DNA of 64,000 nucleotides, taken from assembly GCF_000272045.2 (NCBI RefSeq), contig NZ_AJYZ02000019.1:956516-1020515 (forward strand). Direction: 5' to 3'. The translations under genes and the position numbers were made by a program. The notes under the pieces are model-generated. The model had not been told where the DNA came from, searched no databases, and was given only the letters and a program-made list of their open reading frames with translations. This DNA is from Vibrio crassostreae 9ZC13. GTDB lineage: Bacteria > Pseudomonadota > Gammaproteobacteria > Enterobacterales > Vibrionaceae. Within the stretch, counting starts at the first letter, position 1. The number at the start of each line of letters is the position of its first letter. Shown piece by piece: positions 37,363 through 47,199 of the stretch.

Positions 37363-38145
37363 ATGAGCAAGCCTAGCCCTATCACATTAACCGTTACTCA
37401 AACCTCAACAATTACTCCAAACATGCAGCGCATAACGCTTAGCGGTGAGGGATTAAGTAAATACCCAACAGAATGTGCCGGCGGCTACATCAAGCTTTTA
37501 TTCTCGCCACTTGGCACGACTGATTTAAGCCAGCTAAACGAAGGTGAGCGCCCAACCATGCGTACCTACACCATTCGTCAGTACAATCCTGTAGAGCAGT
37601 GGATTGAAGTCGATTTCGTTCGTCACATCACTAAAGATTTGCAGTGTGGCTTTGCTGCAAGGTGGGCAATGAACGCGAAAGTGGGTGACACTATTTCAGT
37701 GGCTGGTCCTGTTTTAATTCAGGGGCTTAACCTAGAGTCAGACTGGTTCTTCTTAGTTGCAGACATGACGTCCCTACCTGCGCTTTCTGCAAAAGTAAAA
37801 ACGCTCCCAGAAACAGCAACTGGTCACGCTATCATTCAGATCAACTCAGCAGCAGATAAGCAGGTACTTGAGACTCCTCAAGGTATCAAAGTAACCTGGT
37901 TGATTGAAGATGAAACCTCAGAGTCACTTTCACAAACCGTGCGCAACACAGAATGGTTAGAAGGTCAGGTTTCAATATGGACAGCGTGTGAATTTGAAAG
38001 CATGCGTGAGCTAAGACAATACTTCCGCAACGAAAAAGAAGTCGCGAAAGAGAACATCTACATCAGCAGCTACTGGAAACGTGGTGTCACTGAAGATGGC
38101 CACAAAGTGTTGAAACAGCAAGATGCTCAAGATTTAGCGGGGTAA
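37363..38145 (+). CDS. Siderophore-interacting protein (ferric-siderophore reductase, ViuB type)
   Basis: The 260-residue cytoplasmic FAD protein belongs to the SIP family that reduces iron in imported siderophores. The FAD-binding motif MRTYTIRQY is near residue 66, the SIP domain begins near 125, and the C-terminal YISSYWKRG is characteristic. A Fur-like site lies upstream and a strong terminator downstream. No siderophore receptor or synthesis gene is adjacent. Confidence 0.9.
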   Translation: MSKPSPITLTVTQTSTITPNMQRITLSGEGLSKYPTECAGGYIKLLFSPLGTTDLSQLNEGERPTMRTYTIRQYNPVEQWIEVDFVRHITKDLQCGFAARWAMNAKVGDTISVAGPVLIQGLNLESDWFFLVADMTSLPALSAKVKTLPETATGHAIIQINSAADKQVLETPQGIKVTWLIEDETSESLSQTVRNTEWLEGQVSIWTACEFESMRELRQYFRNEKEVAKENIYISSYWKRGVTEDGHKVLKQQDAQDLAG

Positions 38146-38182
38146 GTCTTTTACTACCTACAGCTTCTTACTAAATAAAGAG

Positions 38183-38225
38183 AAAACGCCCTTAACGAAG
38201 TTTGTTTCGCTAAGGGCGTTTTTTC
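38183..38225 (+). terminator. Terminator after the siderophore-interacting protein gene
   Basis: AAAACGCCCTTA pairs with TAAGGGCGTTTT, with an inner CGAA/TTCG stem and a T tract. Confidence 0.9.
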
Positions 38226-38279
38226 ATTTAACTTAATAGAGATACCTATTCACAAATCCCCAATCACTCAGGCGATCTT

Positions 38280-39182
38280 TTAAGTCAATGAGATAACTAA
38301 GCCAGCAATAATTAGAGATACGCCTACACCGCGAGTCGCGTGCCACTTTTCCTTTAAAAAGTAGATCCCCATCACTACTCCGAAGATGATGCTTACTTGC
38401 CTTAGAGCGACAACCAAGCTGACATTTTCAGTCATGGTCATCGCAAATAATACGAGGCCATAGGTCGAAGCCATCATAATGCCTGCAAGCGTGGCTTTCT
38501 TTCGCAGTATCCAAGCATTAGTAAACTCGATTCTTTGGTTGGTTACGAATAACCAAACACTCAACGGAATCACAATTGCCCAAAACTGAATGCCTAGATA
38601 GAAAATCGCGGTGTGCTTGTTAGTTATAACTGGTGTGCTCAAAGGATCGAGTAACAAAAGCGCTTCTTTATCAATGATGGAATAGCCCGTGGTACCAATG
38701 GCCGCGATCAACGCCCACAGTACGCCAAGGTTGAGATACGCTTTTAACCTAAGATCTGAAAACTTCTTAAGTGGTACAAACAAACAACCCAAGGTAATCA
38801 AGGTGAACCCAAACCATTGATTGGGTGACAGCTCATAGCCTATCAACACCGTGCCTAAACCCACCATCAACACGGGCAGTGCCCGTGCCATTGGGTAAAT
38901 CACACCGATATCAGCTTGTTTATAGGCCGCGCCTAACCCAATCAAATAGATGATTTGACAGATCCCACTCAAGAAAACCAGTTGCCAAAATGGAAGTAAG
39001 ATATTTGACAGTCCAACGCTGTGAACATACCAGATCAAGTAAGGCGTCAATATCGCTGCGGCGGCAAAGCCAGAGGCTAAGAAGAATGACGAGCCCGAGC
39101 CTTGATTAGATTTACCTAGAACGTTCCAACCCGCGTGAAGCAAAGCCGAAATGATCACGATTACAATCGCAGAGAATTCCAT
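38280..39182 (-). CDS. EamA/DMT-family transporter
   Basis: A 300-residue protein with about ten membrane helices, two EamA repeats and the N-terminal motif ALLHAGWNVLGKSN. An AGGA ribosome binding site precedes the ATG. It lies downstream of the phosphonate regulator gene on the same strand, but a terminator separates them, so a role in phosphonate traffic is only possible. Substrate unknown. Confidence 0.82.
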   Translation of the reverse strand: MEFSAIVIVIISALLHAGWNVLGKSNQGSGSSFFLASGFAAAAILTPYLIWYVHSVGLSNILLPFWQLVFLSGICQIIYLIGLGAAYKQADIGVIYPMARALPVLMVGLGTVLIGYELSPNQWFGFTLITLGCLFVPLKKFSDLRLKAYLNLGVLWALIAAIGTTGYSIIDKEALLLLDPLSTPVITNKHTAIFYLGIQFWAIVIPLSVWLFVTNQRIEFTNAWILRKKATLAGIMMASTYGLVLFAMTMTENVSLVVALRQVSIIFGVVMGIYFLKEKWHATRGVGVSLIIAGLVISLT

Positions 39183-39232
39183 TTCATTCCTAAATTATTG
39201 ATGAATTAGCACAACGGCTGACAACAGGTGAT

Positions 39233-39260
39233 AAAAAAGGCCTCCGAATAAGAGACCTTT
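39233..39260 (-). terminator. Terminator after phnR
   Basis: On the minus strand AAAGGTCTC pairs with GAGGCCTTT (one G-T pair) around seven bases, followed by six T. Confidence 0.8.
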
Positions 39261-39319
39261 GAGCGTTTCAATTGGGCAATCCTGCATAATTGCAGATATG
39301 CCAACGTTATAACGTATGA

Positions 39320-40024
39320 CTAGCGCTCTAGCTGTGCGATCGACTCGATGCTGATCGCGTCATGACGCCAATATTCAATATCGCAATCAATCAAATCACC
39401 GTCTTGATTGTAATTAACACGCTCAACCACCATAGCAGGAGAACCAGAAGTCGCACGCAGAGCTTGCGCGGTTTCGCCAAGCAAAGACGTTGTGCTCACT
39501 CGATAACGGATCTTCTGATACACCACACCAAAGTGTTCGCGGTAGATGTCCGTCAACGATTTAGACAAGTCATAATCAAGCAAGTTAGGGAACAACTCTG
39601 GTCGAATGTAGTTGGTCACATACACAACGGGCCTGTCTTCAAGATAACGAACTCTGTCTACTCGATAAACGTCCGAAAAAGGTTGCAGCTCAAGAAGCCT
39701 AGTTGCTTCCTTGGTCGCTAAAATGCCTTTCGCCGCCACCAACTCTGTTTTCGGCTTACGATTCTGCGACAAAGCCATATTCGTGAAGTTCAGCGTTTGT
39801 GTTGGATCGTAGCGCAGTGGCGCTGGAGAGATAAACCAACCACGTCGGTCTTCTCGATAAATTCGTCCTTCCGCTTCAAGTGAAGACAAGGCTTCACGTA
39901 ACGTAACTCGTGTTGTATCAAACGATTCAGCCAGTTTGCGCTCCGCAGGCAGCTTCTGTCGTGGTGTTAACATCCCCGACTCTATCTGCTCTACGATGAC
40001 GTCTTTGATTTTTACGTACTGCAC
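39320..40024 (-). CDS. phnR: GntR/UTRA-family regulator of phosphonate use
   Basis: The 234-residue protein has an N-terminal GntR winged helix (IKDVIVEQIESGM, then LAESFDTTRVTLREALSSLE) and a C-terminal UTRA ligand domain. Its position after the 2-AEP transporter genes matches PhnR. I place the start at GTG 40024 because AAGGA lies six bases upstream and the winged helix begins there; a TTG 28 codons upstream overlaps the permease gene. HutC-group GntR proteins often bind GGTATNNACC-like sites, and three such sites occur in this cluster. Confidence 0.85.
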   Translation of the reverse strand: MQYVKIKDVIVEQIESGMLTPRQKLPAERKLAESFDTTRVTLREALSSLEAEGRIYREDRRGWFISPAPLRYDPTQTLNFTNMALSQNRKPKTELVAAKGILATKEATRLLELQPFSDVYRVDRVRYLEDRPVVYVTNYIRPELFPNLLDYDLSKSLTDIYREHFGVVYQKIRYRVSTTSLLGETAQALRATSGSPAMVVERVNYNQDGDLIDCDIEYWRHDAISIESIAQLER

Positions 40025-40092
40025 TTCATTTCCTTTTATTCTTGTTCTTGTCGTCAGCCATTCCTTGGCCAACTGCAATATAAAATGGTTCG

Positions 40093-41817
40093 CTAGCGTT
40101 TGCGCCAAGCTTGGGTGCGCTTCTCGAATAACTTGTTGATTAACATATGAATCAACTTCGCGCTCGCTGCCGATATCATGATCATCACCGCCATGGCAGC
40201 TGCTGCACCCGTTTGTCCCGCATCATCCATATTCAGTACTGAAACTGACGCAGGTATCGTATCGGTAGAATACAAGAATACTACCGCAGATGTCGTGGTA
40301 AGTGCATTAATAAACAGGTATGTCGCAATATCTAAAATCGCAGGCAGACAAACGGGTACCGTCACCTTAAAGAACAGCTTGTATTGCGGTAAGTTTACCG
40401 AAGCCGCTGTTGCTTCAATTTCGGAAGGCAGTTGTTTCAATGCCGTTAACGCCGTCATGTGCCCTACCGTGTAGTAGTGAACCACGGTATTAATCACCAA
40501 GAACGCCATCGTGCCATACAAGAAGTTAAGTGGGTTACTCAAATCATTGAAGTAGAAGATATAACCCAAACCCAGCACCATACCCGGAACGGCCATCGGA
40601 ACAACGCTGAGCATTTGCATCGCTTGACGAACAGGACCGAAGGCGCGACCTTTCTCAATGCAGTATGCACCTAAGAAAATCAGAACAGTACCAATAACCG
40701 CAGTCCAAGCACCAAGCGTTAAGGAGTTGAAGAATGGCGCCCAACCATAAGTACTCATTTCTGCGAAGTTGTAGTTGTTTAGCGTCAGCGCTTTGTTCCA
40801 AGGCCAGAAGGTGACCATCGAACCGTATATCGCCATGCCCAACACAATAACCACAGCAGCAGAGATGATGGTGCAATAAAGGAAACATAAGCCATCACGT
40901 AGTGAACTAGGTTCAGGTTGGTACGCGACAGAACGAGTATCAAACAAGCTCTTTTGTTTCTTTTGAACCCAGCGGTCAACGGTAAACGCAAGCAACGCAG
41001 GTAATAGCAGCAAGATACTGGTTACTGCACCCATAGAGAAGTTCTGTTGACCAACCACCTGCTTAAAGATGTCAGTCGATAACACGTTGTAGCTACCACC
41101 TATCACCTTTGGCACACCAAAGTCACAAACCACCAGCGTAAACACAACGATCAGGGTACTGATCAAGCCGTATTTTGCCGCAGGTAACGTCACCATAAAG
41201 AAAGTTTTTAACGATGAAGTATTGAGTGCACGTGCTGCCTCATAAAGGCGAGCGTCAGAGGTTCTTAATGAGGTGGTCAGAATCATCAAGGCGTGTGGAA
41301 ACGTCCAAAATATCAAGCCCAGTGAGATACCAATCAAACCATAAACCGAGTTGCCCCCCAAGACTTCTTTAGCGATACCTTGGTTACCAAATAAGAAGAT
41401 AAGACTGATTGCAGGAAGCAGTGACGGAGCAAGAATAGGCGCAGAACCCAGTACTTGAAAAAGCCCCTTAAAAGGCATGCATGAACGAGTTAGCGCATAG
41501 GCATAACCAAACGCCAAGACACCCACGATTACGGTCACTAGCAATCCAAGCGTGAAGGTATTACCTACCGATTGCCACAGGCTTTGAGACGCAAAATACG
41601 TAGCGAAATTCTGTAAACCTACAAATTCACCGTCTGCGTTCTGAACACTCTTTTTCAACATTGCCCACAGTGGCATCAGGATAAACAACGTCATGACCAC
41701 AGACAAAAAGGCCAACAGCCCAAATAGAATTACGTTGTCTTTGCTTAACCGAGCCAGAAAAGGTTGTACTCGTCGTTGAATTAGCAGCTTAGATTGCATC
41801 ATTTGAGTCGATTCCAT
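40093..41817 (-). CDS. 2-aminoethylphosphonate ABC permease, fused two-domain
   Basis: The 574-residue protein carries two ABC permease domains in one chain, with about twelve membrane helices. The two coupling (EAA-like) loops are EAARALNTSSLKTFFMVTLP in the first half and EATAASVNLPQYKLFFKVTV in the second. It corresponds to PhnU and PhnV fused. It lies 6 bases after phnT and before phnR, and should import 2-AEP with PhnS and PhnT. Confidence 0.9.
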   Translation of the reverse strand: MESTQMMQSKLLIQRRVQPFLARLSKDNVILFGLLAFLSVVMTLFILMPLWAMLKKSVQNADGEFVGLQNFATYFASQSLWQSVGNTFTLGLLVTVIVGVLAFGYAYALTRSCMPFKGLFQVLGSAPILAPSLLPAISLIFLFGNQGIAKEVLGGNSVYGLIGISLGLIFWTFPHALMILTTSLRTSDARLYEAARALNTSSLKTFFMVTLPAAKYGLISTLIVVFTLVVCDFGVPKVIGGSYNVLSTDIFKQVVGQQNFSMGAVTSILLLLPALLAFTVDRWVQKKQKSLFDTRSVAYQPEPSSLRDGLCFLYCTIISAAVVIVLGMAIYGSMVTFWPWNKALTLNNYNFAEMSTYGWAPFFNSLTLGAWTAVIGTVLIFLGAYCIEKGRAFGPVRQAMQMLSVVPMAVPGMVLGLGYIFYFNDLSNPLNFLYGTMAFLVINTVVHYYTVGHMTALTALKQLPSEIEATAASVNLPQYKLFFKVTVPVCLPAILDIATYLFINALTTTSAVVFLYSTDTIPASVSVLNMDDAGQTGAAAAMAVMIMISAASAKLIHMLINKLFEKRTQAWRKR

Positions 41818-41823
41818 GATTGA

Positions 41824-42933
41824 TTACGCCGCCTCGTCTTTCATCACTTGCAGGCTTTTCGATGAGTAAGCTCTAAGGCCTTCTTGATCAAACGCCACGT
41901 AACGAATATCACTGCGACGCAGCTTCAATCGGTTGAACTCTTTGACGGGTACATCAACGATGATCTCTTTCGCCGTTGAGTCATGTTGCAATTGACACTC
42001 AACACGATAAAACGCCCCTAAGAATTCGCTTGATACGATTCTCACTGGCAAGGATTCACTAAAACGATTAACAAACTGGATTTGCTCTGGACGAACGGCA
42101 ATATCAAAAACATCACCCAGATTTGGCGTGAGATTATCTAAGCCAGGTAACGGCAGCATTGACTCAGCAATACGCATCTTGCCTTGAGCCGCAACAGAAG
42201 CTTGAATAAAGTTCATGCTACCAACAAACTCAGCCACAAAACGACTGACAGGTTTTTGGTAGATCTCTTGAGGAGCACCGACCTGCTCGATAACACCATG
42301 ATTCATCACGACAATACGGTCTGCCATCGTTAACGCTTCATCTTGGTCGTGCGTCACCATAATAGTGGTGATACCCAATTTGCGTTGCAGTTGGCAGATC
42401 TCATCACGTAGGTGTGTTCTTACCTTCGCATCCAACGCAGAAAGCGGTTCATCGAGTAGCAACAAGCCTGGAGACAAGGCTAATGCGCGAGCCAGAGCAA
42501 CACGCTGCTGCTGTCCACCAGATAGCTGATTTGGAAATTTCTGACCAGACGTTGGTAAGCCAATGGTCTCTAACCAAGACTCAACCGTCTCAAGGGTTTC
42601 TTTGGTCGACATGCCTTGGTTTTTCAGACCAATCGCAATGTTTTCTTCCACAGTGAGATTTGGAAACAAAGCGTAAGATTGGAACACGATGCCAAAGTCG
42701 CGCTTTTCTGGTGGCAAGAAGGTCGTATCATTACCGTTCTGCTCAATGGAACCTGAAGTTGGCAAGTCTAGACCTGCAATCGCACGTAATAAGGTGGTTT
42801 TTCCACAGCCGGACGGGCCAAGAAAACAGACGAACTCGCCTTTATCTATCGATAGGGAGATGTCTTTTAACGCTGTAAATTGGCCAAATTGCTTTACAAC
42901 GTTTTCAATATTCAAATAAGTTTGGTTGCTCAT
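41824..42933 (-). CDS. phnT: 2-aminoethylphosphonate ABC transporter ATP-binding protein
   Basis: The 369-residue ATPase has Walker A LGPSGCGKTTL near 38, signature LSGGQQQRVALARA near 140, Walker B LLLLDEPLSALD and a C-terminal TOBE-like region. Together with the fused permease and PhnS it forms the 2-AEP importer. A perfect 12-bp palindrome (42952-42963) lies 18 bases before the ATG and is a candidate PhnR operator. The ribosome binding site is weak. Confidence 0.92.
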   Translation of the reverse strand: MSNQTYLNIENVVKQFGQFTALKDISLSIDKGEFVCFLGPSGCGKTTLLRAIAGLDLPTSGSIEQNGNDTTFLPPEKRDFGIVFQSYALFPNLTVEENIAIGLKNQGMSTKETLETVESWLETIGLPTSGQKFPNQLSGGQQQRVALARALALSPGLLLLDEPLSALDAKVRTHLRDEICQLQRKLGITTIMVTHDQDEALTMADRIVVMNHGVIEQVGAPQEIYQKPVSRFVAEFVGSMNFIQASVAAQGKMRIAESMLPLPGLDNLTPNLGDVFDIAVRPEQIQFVNRFSESLPVRIVSSEFLGAFYRVECQLQHDSTAKEIIVDVPVKEFNRLKLRRSDIRYVAFDQEGLRAYSSKSLQVMKDEAA

Positions 42934-42951
42934 ACTACAGCACTCTCTATA

Positions 42952-42963
42952 TGGTATATACCA
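42952..42963. promoter_or_regulatory. Candidate PhnR operator upstream of phnT
   Basis: TGGTATATACCA is a perfect 12-bp palindrome just upstream of phnT. Similar elements precede phnS and phnW, all followed by an A/T-rich AAATTT-like tail. Confidence 0.6.
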
Positions 42964-43160
42964 AATTTAAACTGAGAATATTGCAGTTGAGTGACAAATT
43001 TATAGAAGCTAAATGACAGTTATATTGCAGATATAATAAGCATTAAAGATTGCTATTTGTTCAGCATTAAAAGTTCGTTCAACGTTGAAAGCCCTCAGTG
43101 ACTTGCCCATAAATCACTGAGAGCCTAAATGTAAACTTCTAATTTAAACGCTAGATTAAT

Positions 43161-44582
43161 CTATGATTCAACCTTGTCGGCTTTGCCCGCCGCACCTGCG
43201 AGTTTGGATAACTGTTTATCTAGCCACAATGGCTTGCTACCCGAATCTTCCGCGTTCTCTTTTCTTCGTACCGCATCACGCACCATCATCGCACCTACCC
43301 AACGAAATGGCTCTGGCGGGAAGTGTCCTAATGGGCCTTTGGTTAAACCACTTCGTGTCCATGCATTGTCGATATCGAGTACCATTGCTGACAAAATTTT
43401 TCCGCCCATACGGGTTTGAGCAACGCCATTGCCTGAATAACCAAGCCCATAATAGATGTTGCCTTGGCCTTTTAGATTACCGAAAAATGGCAGACCGGTG
43501 ACCGAACGATCTGAGCCTCCTGACCAGTTGTAATCGAATTCACTTTGTTCCAATTTAGGGAACAGTTTTTGAAACGATTGATTGAGAATCGGCAGGTAGT
43601 TGGTCGTTTGGTTAAACATGCTTTCAACTTGATTGGCAAACGAGAACTTATTACCGCCTTTGCCCAACATGAGTCGTCCGTCCTGGGTATCTCGGTAGTA
43701 GTGGACAAAGATACGCGAATCTACCACCGCCGCCCCTTTCTCTGGGCCAAATTGCTTGAGCTTTTCCGGAATGGGCTTGGTCACCACCATATCTGAAGAG
43801 ACAACCACAATGCTGCGTTTGAACTCTTTGAAGTGATCGAGCATCCACGCATTGAGTGCCAAAATCACTTTATCCGCAAATACTGACCCGCCTTTGGTTT
43901 GAATTCGAGCGGGAGAGCCATAGTCGAGTGATGTCATTTCTGTGTTTTCGTGAATTTCGACACCCAATTCGATCGCAACGCGGCGTAAGCCTCTCGCCAA
44001 TAACGCTGGCTGCACACTACCCGCAGCTTCTGAGTAGTAACCCTCAATGTGGCGTTCAGATCCCGCTTTATCAGCCAAAGAATTGTCGCACTTCTTCCAG
44101 CTATTGATACCCTGCTTAACCAGCTCATTAACAACAGGCTCCATTCCACCCTTTTGGGCTTCATTAGTCGCCGTGTAGTAAGTACCGCTTCGATATAGAT
44201 GCGCGTCAATCTTGTGTTCGTTACAGAAGGCTTCGATCTCGTATATAACCTTTTCCGACTCCTTAACCAACCATTTCGCTTGTTCTTTTCCATAGAGCTT
44301 TTTCAGCGTCGGATACTTAGTTGACCACGTCAGCATGCAACCGCCGTTCGCACTAGAAGCACCGCTACCACATAGGCCTTTTTCAATCACGACAACATGC
44401 TTTTCTGGTTGCTGTTGTTTGATTAAAATCGCCGTCCATAAACCCGTATAGCCACCGCCAACAATGGCGATATCACAGTTGACGTCTTTTTGGAGCGGCT
44501 TAGCCGAATCTAGCCCCGCATGGATGTTGCCAAACTCTTGTTCCAACGCTTGCTTGAACCAATATGAGTAGTGCTTTGTCAT
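43161..44582 (-). CDS. FAD-dependent oxidoreductase of the phosphonate cluster (DAO family)
   Basis: The 473-residue protein is a D-amino-acid-oxidase-type flavoprotein. Its FAD Rossmann motif IVGGGYTGLWTA lies near residue 40, and the second-half motif GLGYSGNGVAQTRMGGKIL near 390 completes the FAD site. DAO enzymes oxidise amines. Similar FAD enzymes recur in bacterial phosphonate clusters (the PbfC/PbfD groups) and act on N-substituted or hydroxylated aminophosphonates; I cannot decide which. It sits between phnS and phnT on the same strand. Confidence 0.8.
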   Translation of the reverse strand: MTKHYSYWFKQALEQEFGNIHAGLDSAKPLQKDVNCDIAIVGGGYTGLWTAILIKQQQPEKHVVVIEKGLCGSGASSANGGCMLTWSTKYPTLKKLYGKEQAKWLVKESEKVIYEIEAFCNEHKIDAHLYRSGTYYTATNEAQKGGMEPVVNELVKQGINSWKKCDNSLADKAGSERHIEGYYSEAAGSVQPALLARGLRRVAIELGVEIHENTEMTSLDYGSPARIQTKGGSVFADKVILALNAWMLDHFKEFKRSIVVVSSDMVVTKPIPEKLKQFGPEKGAAVVDSRIFVHYYRDTQDGRLMLGKGGNKFSFANQVESMFNQTTNYLPILNQSFQKLFPKLEQSEFDYNWSGGSDRSVTGLPFFGNLKGQGNIYYGLGYSGNGVAQTRMGGKILSAMVLDIDNAWTRSGLTKGPLGHFPPEPFRWVGAMMVRDAVRRKENAEDSGSKPLWLDKQLSKLAGAAGKADKVES

Positions 44583-44619
44583 TTGTTGTACCTTACTTAA
44601 AACCTAAAGGCGTAAAACT

Positions 44620-44646
44620 AAAAAAGGAAGACCGAAGCCTTCCTTT
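44620..44646 (-). terminator. UUCG-tetraloop terminator after phnS
   Basis: On the minus strand AAAGGAAGGC pairs with GTCTTCCTTT around TTCG, followed by six T. It may give partial read-through into the oxidoreductase gene, leaving more phnS message. Confidence 0.8.
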
Positions 44647-44718
44647 ACTGATTTCTAACTTCTAATGAACTAAACAGTTAAATAGCTAAATAGTTAATTA
44701 ACTGAGTAGCTCGATAGA

Positions 44719-45729
44719 TTAAGATTTTGGCTCTGATTTAGCGTCAAACTTCTCAGACCATGTTTTCAATACGTCTGCACGCTCGCTGCCCATACGTGCA
44801 AAGTCCATTTTTGCCATGTTCTTTTCGACGTTAGGGAAGTTTTCAATTGTTGCCGTCACATCTTGGTGACCAACAACTGGGTACATTTCGATGTAAAGCT
44901 CGTTTGCTGCTTTAGAGATAGACCAATCAACCACGCGTTGCGCAGCATCAGACGGCTTCACAAGACCTACCGCTTCAGATTCCCAGCCGATACCTTCAGG
45001 CGTAATCACAGAAAGTGGTGCACCTTGAGTTTTCAGCTTAGCGCCGCGGCTCGCCATAGAAATACCGATAGCGACTTCACCCATACCCGCTTGAACACAT
45101 GGCTTAGAACCAGAGTGCGTGTAGTGAGCGATGTTTTGGTCTAGCTTCTGCATGTAGTTCCAACCTTGGTCTTCACCCATGTTTTGTAGCCAAGCAGACA
45201 CTTGCATATAACCCGTACCAGAAGACGCTGGGTTTGGCATCGCAATGTGGCCTTTGTAGATAGGCTTGGTTAGGTCATCCCAAGATTTAGGTGCTGGTAA
45301 GTTAAGTTGTTTCGCTACCGCTTCGTTGAAACAAACCGCATTGAAGAATGCATCGTTGCCATACCAAGCTTGAGTAGATTGCGGATCGTTGAGGTTTGAG
45401 CGCAGCGCTTCTACACCTTGAGGCGTATAAGGTTTCAGGACGCCCTCTTCTTTAAGCAATGCCATTGAAGAACCCGCAAGGCCCCACACCACTTCTGCAC
45501 GAGGGTTGTTTTTCTCAGCTAATAATTTTGCCGTCATGATCCCGGTTGAATCACGAACCCATTTGATGTTGATGTCTGGGTTTTCGCTTTCAAAAGCATT
45601 TTTGTACTTCGCTAAGATGTCAGTTTCAAAAGCGGTATAAACCGTCACTTCCTGTGCCGCATAAGCGTTACCAGCTAATAGTGTGACTAATGCTGCAAGT
45701 GATCCTTTCATAAAACGGTTTTTCATCAT
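44719..45729 (-). CDS. phnS: 2-aminoethylphosphonate-binding periplasmic protein
   Basis: The 336-residue solute-binding protein has a signal peptide of about 24 residues ending GNAYA and a periplasmic binding fold with VTVYTAFETDILAKYKNAFE at the mature start and MPNPASSGTGYMQVS in the middle, as in PhnS/iron-binding-type proteins. GGAG precedes the start. It is the first gene of the leftward transport branch and is divergent from phnW across 360 bases. Confidence 0.9.
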   Translation of the reverse strand: MMKNRFMKGSLAALVTLLAGNAYAAQEVTVYTAFETDILAKYKNAFESENPDINIKWVRDSTGIMTAKLLAEKNNPRAEVVWGLAGSSMALLKEEGVLKPYTPQGVEALRSNLNDPQSTQAWYGNDAFFNAVCFNEAVAKQLNLPAPKSWDDLTKPIYKGHIAMPNPASSGTGYMQVSAWLQNMGEDQGWNYMQKLDQNIAHYTHSGSKPCVQAGMGEVAIGISMASRGAKLKTQGAPLSVITPEGIGWESEAVGLVKPSDAAQRVVDWSISKAANELYIEMYPVVGHQDVTATIENFPNVEKNMAKMDFARMGSERADVLKTWSEKFDAKSEPKS

Positions 45730-45871
45730 TTTCTCCAGTCAGGCCCTACTCTAAAGTGAGAAGCTGCCAAAATTAAAAATTGCCAAAGTTAAAGTTGTTA
45801 AAGCTAGAAGCCCTATCGAGAGGCACCTATATTCAAAAATTCATTCCAGTTGTTGGCACACACCCGCACAT

Positions 45872-45883
45872 TGGTATGTACCA
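45872..45883. promoter_or_regulatory. Candidate PhnR operator upstream of phnS
   Basis: TGGTATGTACCA is palindromic at 5 of 6 pairs and matches the phnT element; it lies about 145 bases before the phnS start. Confidence 0.55.
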
Positions 45884-46059
45884 GATTTCAATTATTAAGC
45901 TAACTGGCTTTTGTGACGATTAAATGAACGAAAAATGGCAATTTAAAGATCGAAAACTTTCTCAAGACAAGTGACCATTTTTAATATGAAGCTTTTGTGA
46001 AAATGATGTTTGGGCTATTTACGACCGTTTAAATTGGTTGTTAAAGTAGCTCTAAATAT

Positions 46060-46071
46060 TGGTATAGTCCA
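46060..46071. promoter_or_regulatory. Candidate PhnR operator upstream of phnW
   Basis: TGGTATAGTCCA keeps the left half and the outer right-half bases of the other two elements. It lies 25 bases before the phnW ATG. Confidence 0.5.
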
Positions 46072-46095
46072 AAATTAAAATCACGAGAGTTGAAC

Positions 46096-47199
46096 ATGAG
46101 AAACGAATACTTACTGCTGACACCGGGCCCTTTATCTACTTCTGAAACCGTTCGCCAAGCGATGTTAAAAGATTGGTGTACTTGGGATGATGAATACAAC
46201 AAAGACGTTGTTGAAGTGATTCGTAGCAAGCTAGTGACTTTAGCGACTAAGCAAGCGGGATATACAAGCGTATTAATGCAAGGTAGCGGCACCGCTTCGG
46301 TAGAAGCAACAATCGGTAGCGTTATCTCTAACAGCGATAAGCTTCTTGTGGTCGATAACGGTGCGTATGGTGCTCGTATTGCTCAAATCGCAGAATATTT
46401 AAACATTCCATGCCATGTCGTTTCCCCAGGTGAAACATCACAGCCTGACTTGAACGAAATGGAAACGGCATTGGCCATGGATTCAGACATTACTCACGTT
46501 GCGATTGTGCATTGTGAAACCACGACAGGCATGCTGAATCCAATTGAAGACATTGCCAAATTGGCAAAACAGCACAACAAAACCGTCATTCTCGATGCAA
46601 TGTCGAGCTTTGGTGGCATCCCTATGGATATCGCTGACTTAGGTGTCGATTACATGATCAGCTCAGCAAACAAGTGTATTCAAGGTGTACCGGGGTTCGG
46701 CTTTGTTATTGCGAAGCAATCGGAACTGGAAAAATGCAAAGGCCAGGCTCGTTCATTAAGCCTTGACCTGTTTGACCAATGGTACTGCATGGAAAGCAAC
46801 CATGGTAAATGGCGCTTCACCTCTCCGACTCACACAGTGCGTGCTTTCTACCAAGCCCTGCTTGAACTGGAACAGGAAGGCGGTATCGAAGCTCGTCATA
46901 ATCGTTACCAAACCAACCAAACCACATTGGTTGCAGGTATGCGCTCTCTTGGTTTTGAGCCTCTGCTAAATGATGACCTTCATTCACCGATTATCACCTC
47001 TTTCTATTCTCCAACTCATAGCGATTACCAATTCAAGGAATTCTATGACCGTTTGAAAGAACAAGGTTTTGTGATTTACCCGGGCAAGGTTTCAAACGCC
47101 GACTGCTTCCGAATCGGTAACATCGGTGAAGTGTATCCGTCAGACATTGAAGCTCTAATTGGCGCAATTAAGAATGCTATGTACTGGGACATCAAATAA
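46096..47199 (+). CDS. phnW: 2-aminoethylphosphonate:pyruvate aminotransferase
   Basis: PhnW converts 2-AEP and pyruvate to phosphonoacetaldehyde and L-alanine. The protein is 367 residues when started at the ATG after GAGAG, equal to known PhnW; a TTG two codons upstream is unlikely. It opens with [20 protein letters not shown], and the PLP lysine is in [15 protein letters not shown] near 193. Its stop overlaps the pbfA start (TAATG), so the two are coupled. Confidence 0.95.
   Translation: MRNEYLLLTPGPLSTSETVRQAMLKDWCTWDDEYNKDVVEVIRSKLVTLATKQAGYTSVLMQGSGTASVEATIGSVISNSDKLLVVDNGAYGARIAQIAEYLNIPCHVVSPGETSQPDLNEMETALAMDSDITHVAIVHCETTTGMLNPIEDIAKLAKQHNKTVILDAMSSFGGIPMDIADLGVDYMISSANKCIQGVPGFGFVIAKQSELEKCKGQARSLSLDLFDQWYCMESNHGKWRFTSPTHTVRAFYQALLELEQEGGIEARHNRYQTNQTTLVAGMRSLGFEPLLNDDLHSPIITSFYSPTHSDYQFKEFYDRLKEQGFVIYPGKVSNADCFRIGNIGEVYPSDIEALIGAIKNAMYWDIK

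Larger units (their letters stand above)
45730..46095. other. Divergent control region, phnS / phnW
   Basis: This 366-base region holds both promoters and two candidate PhnR operators (45872-45883 and 46060-46071). Short imperfect direct repeats of a TGCCAAA-type unit lie at about 45767-45803. Confidence 0.55.
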
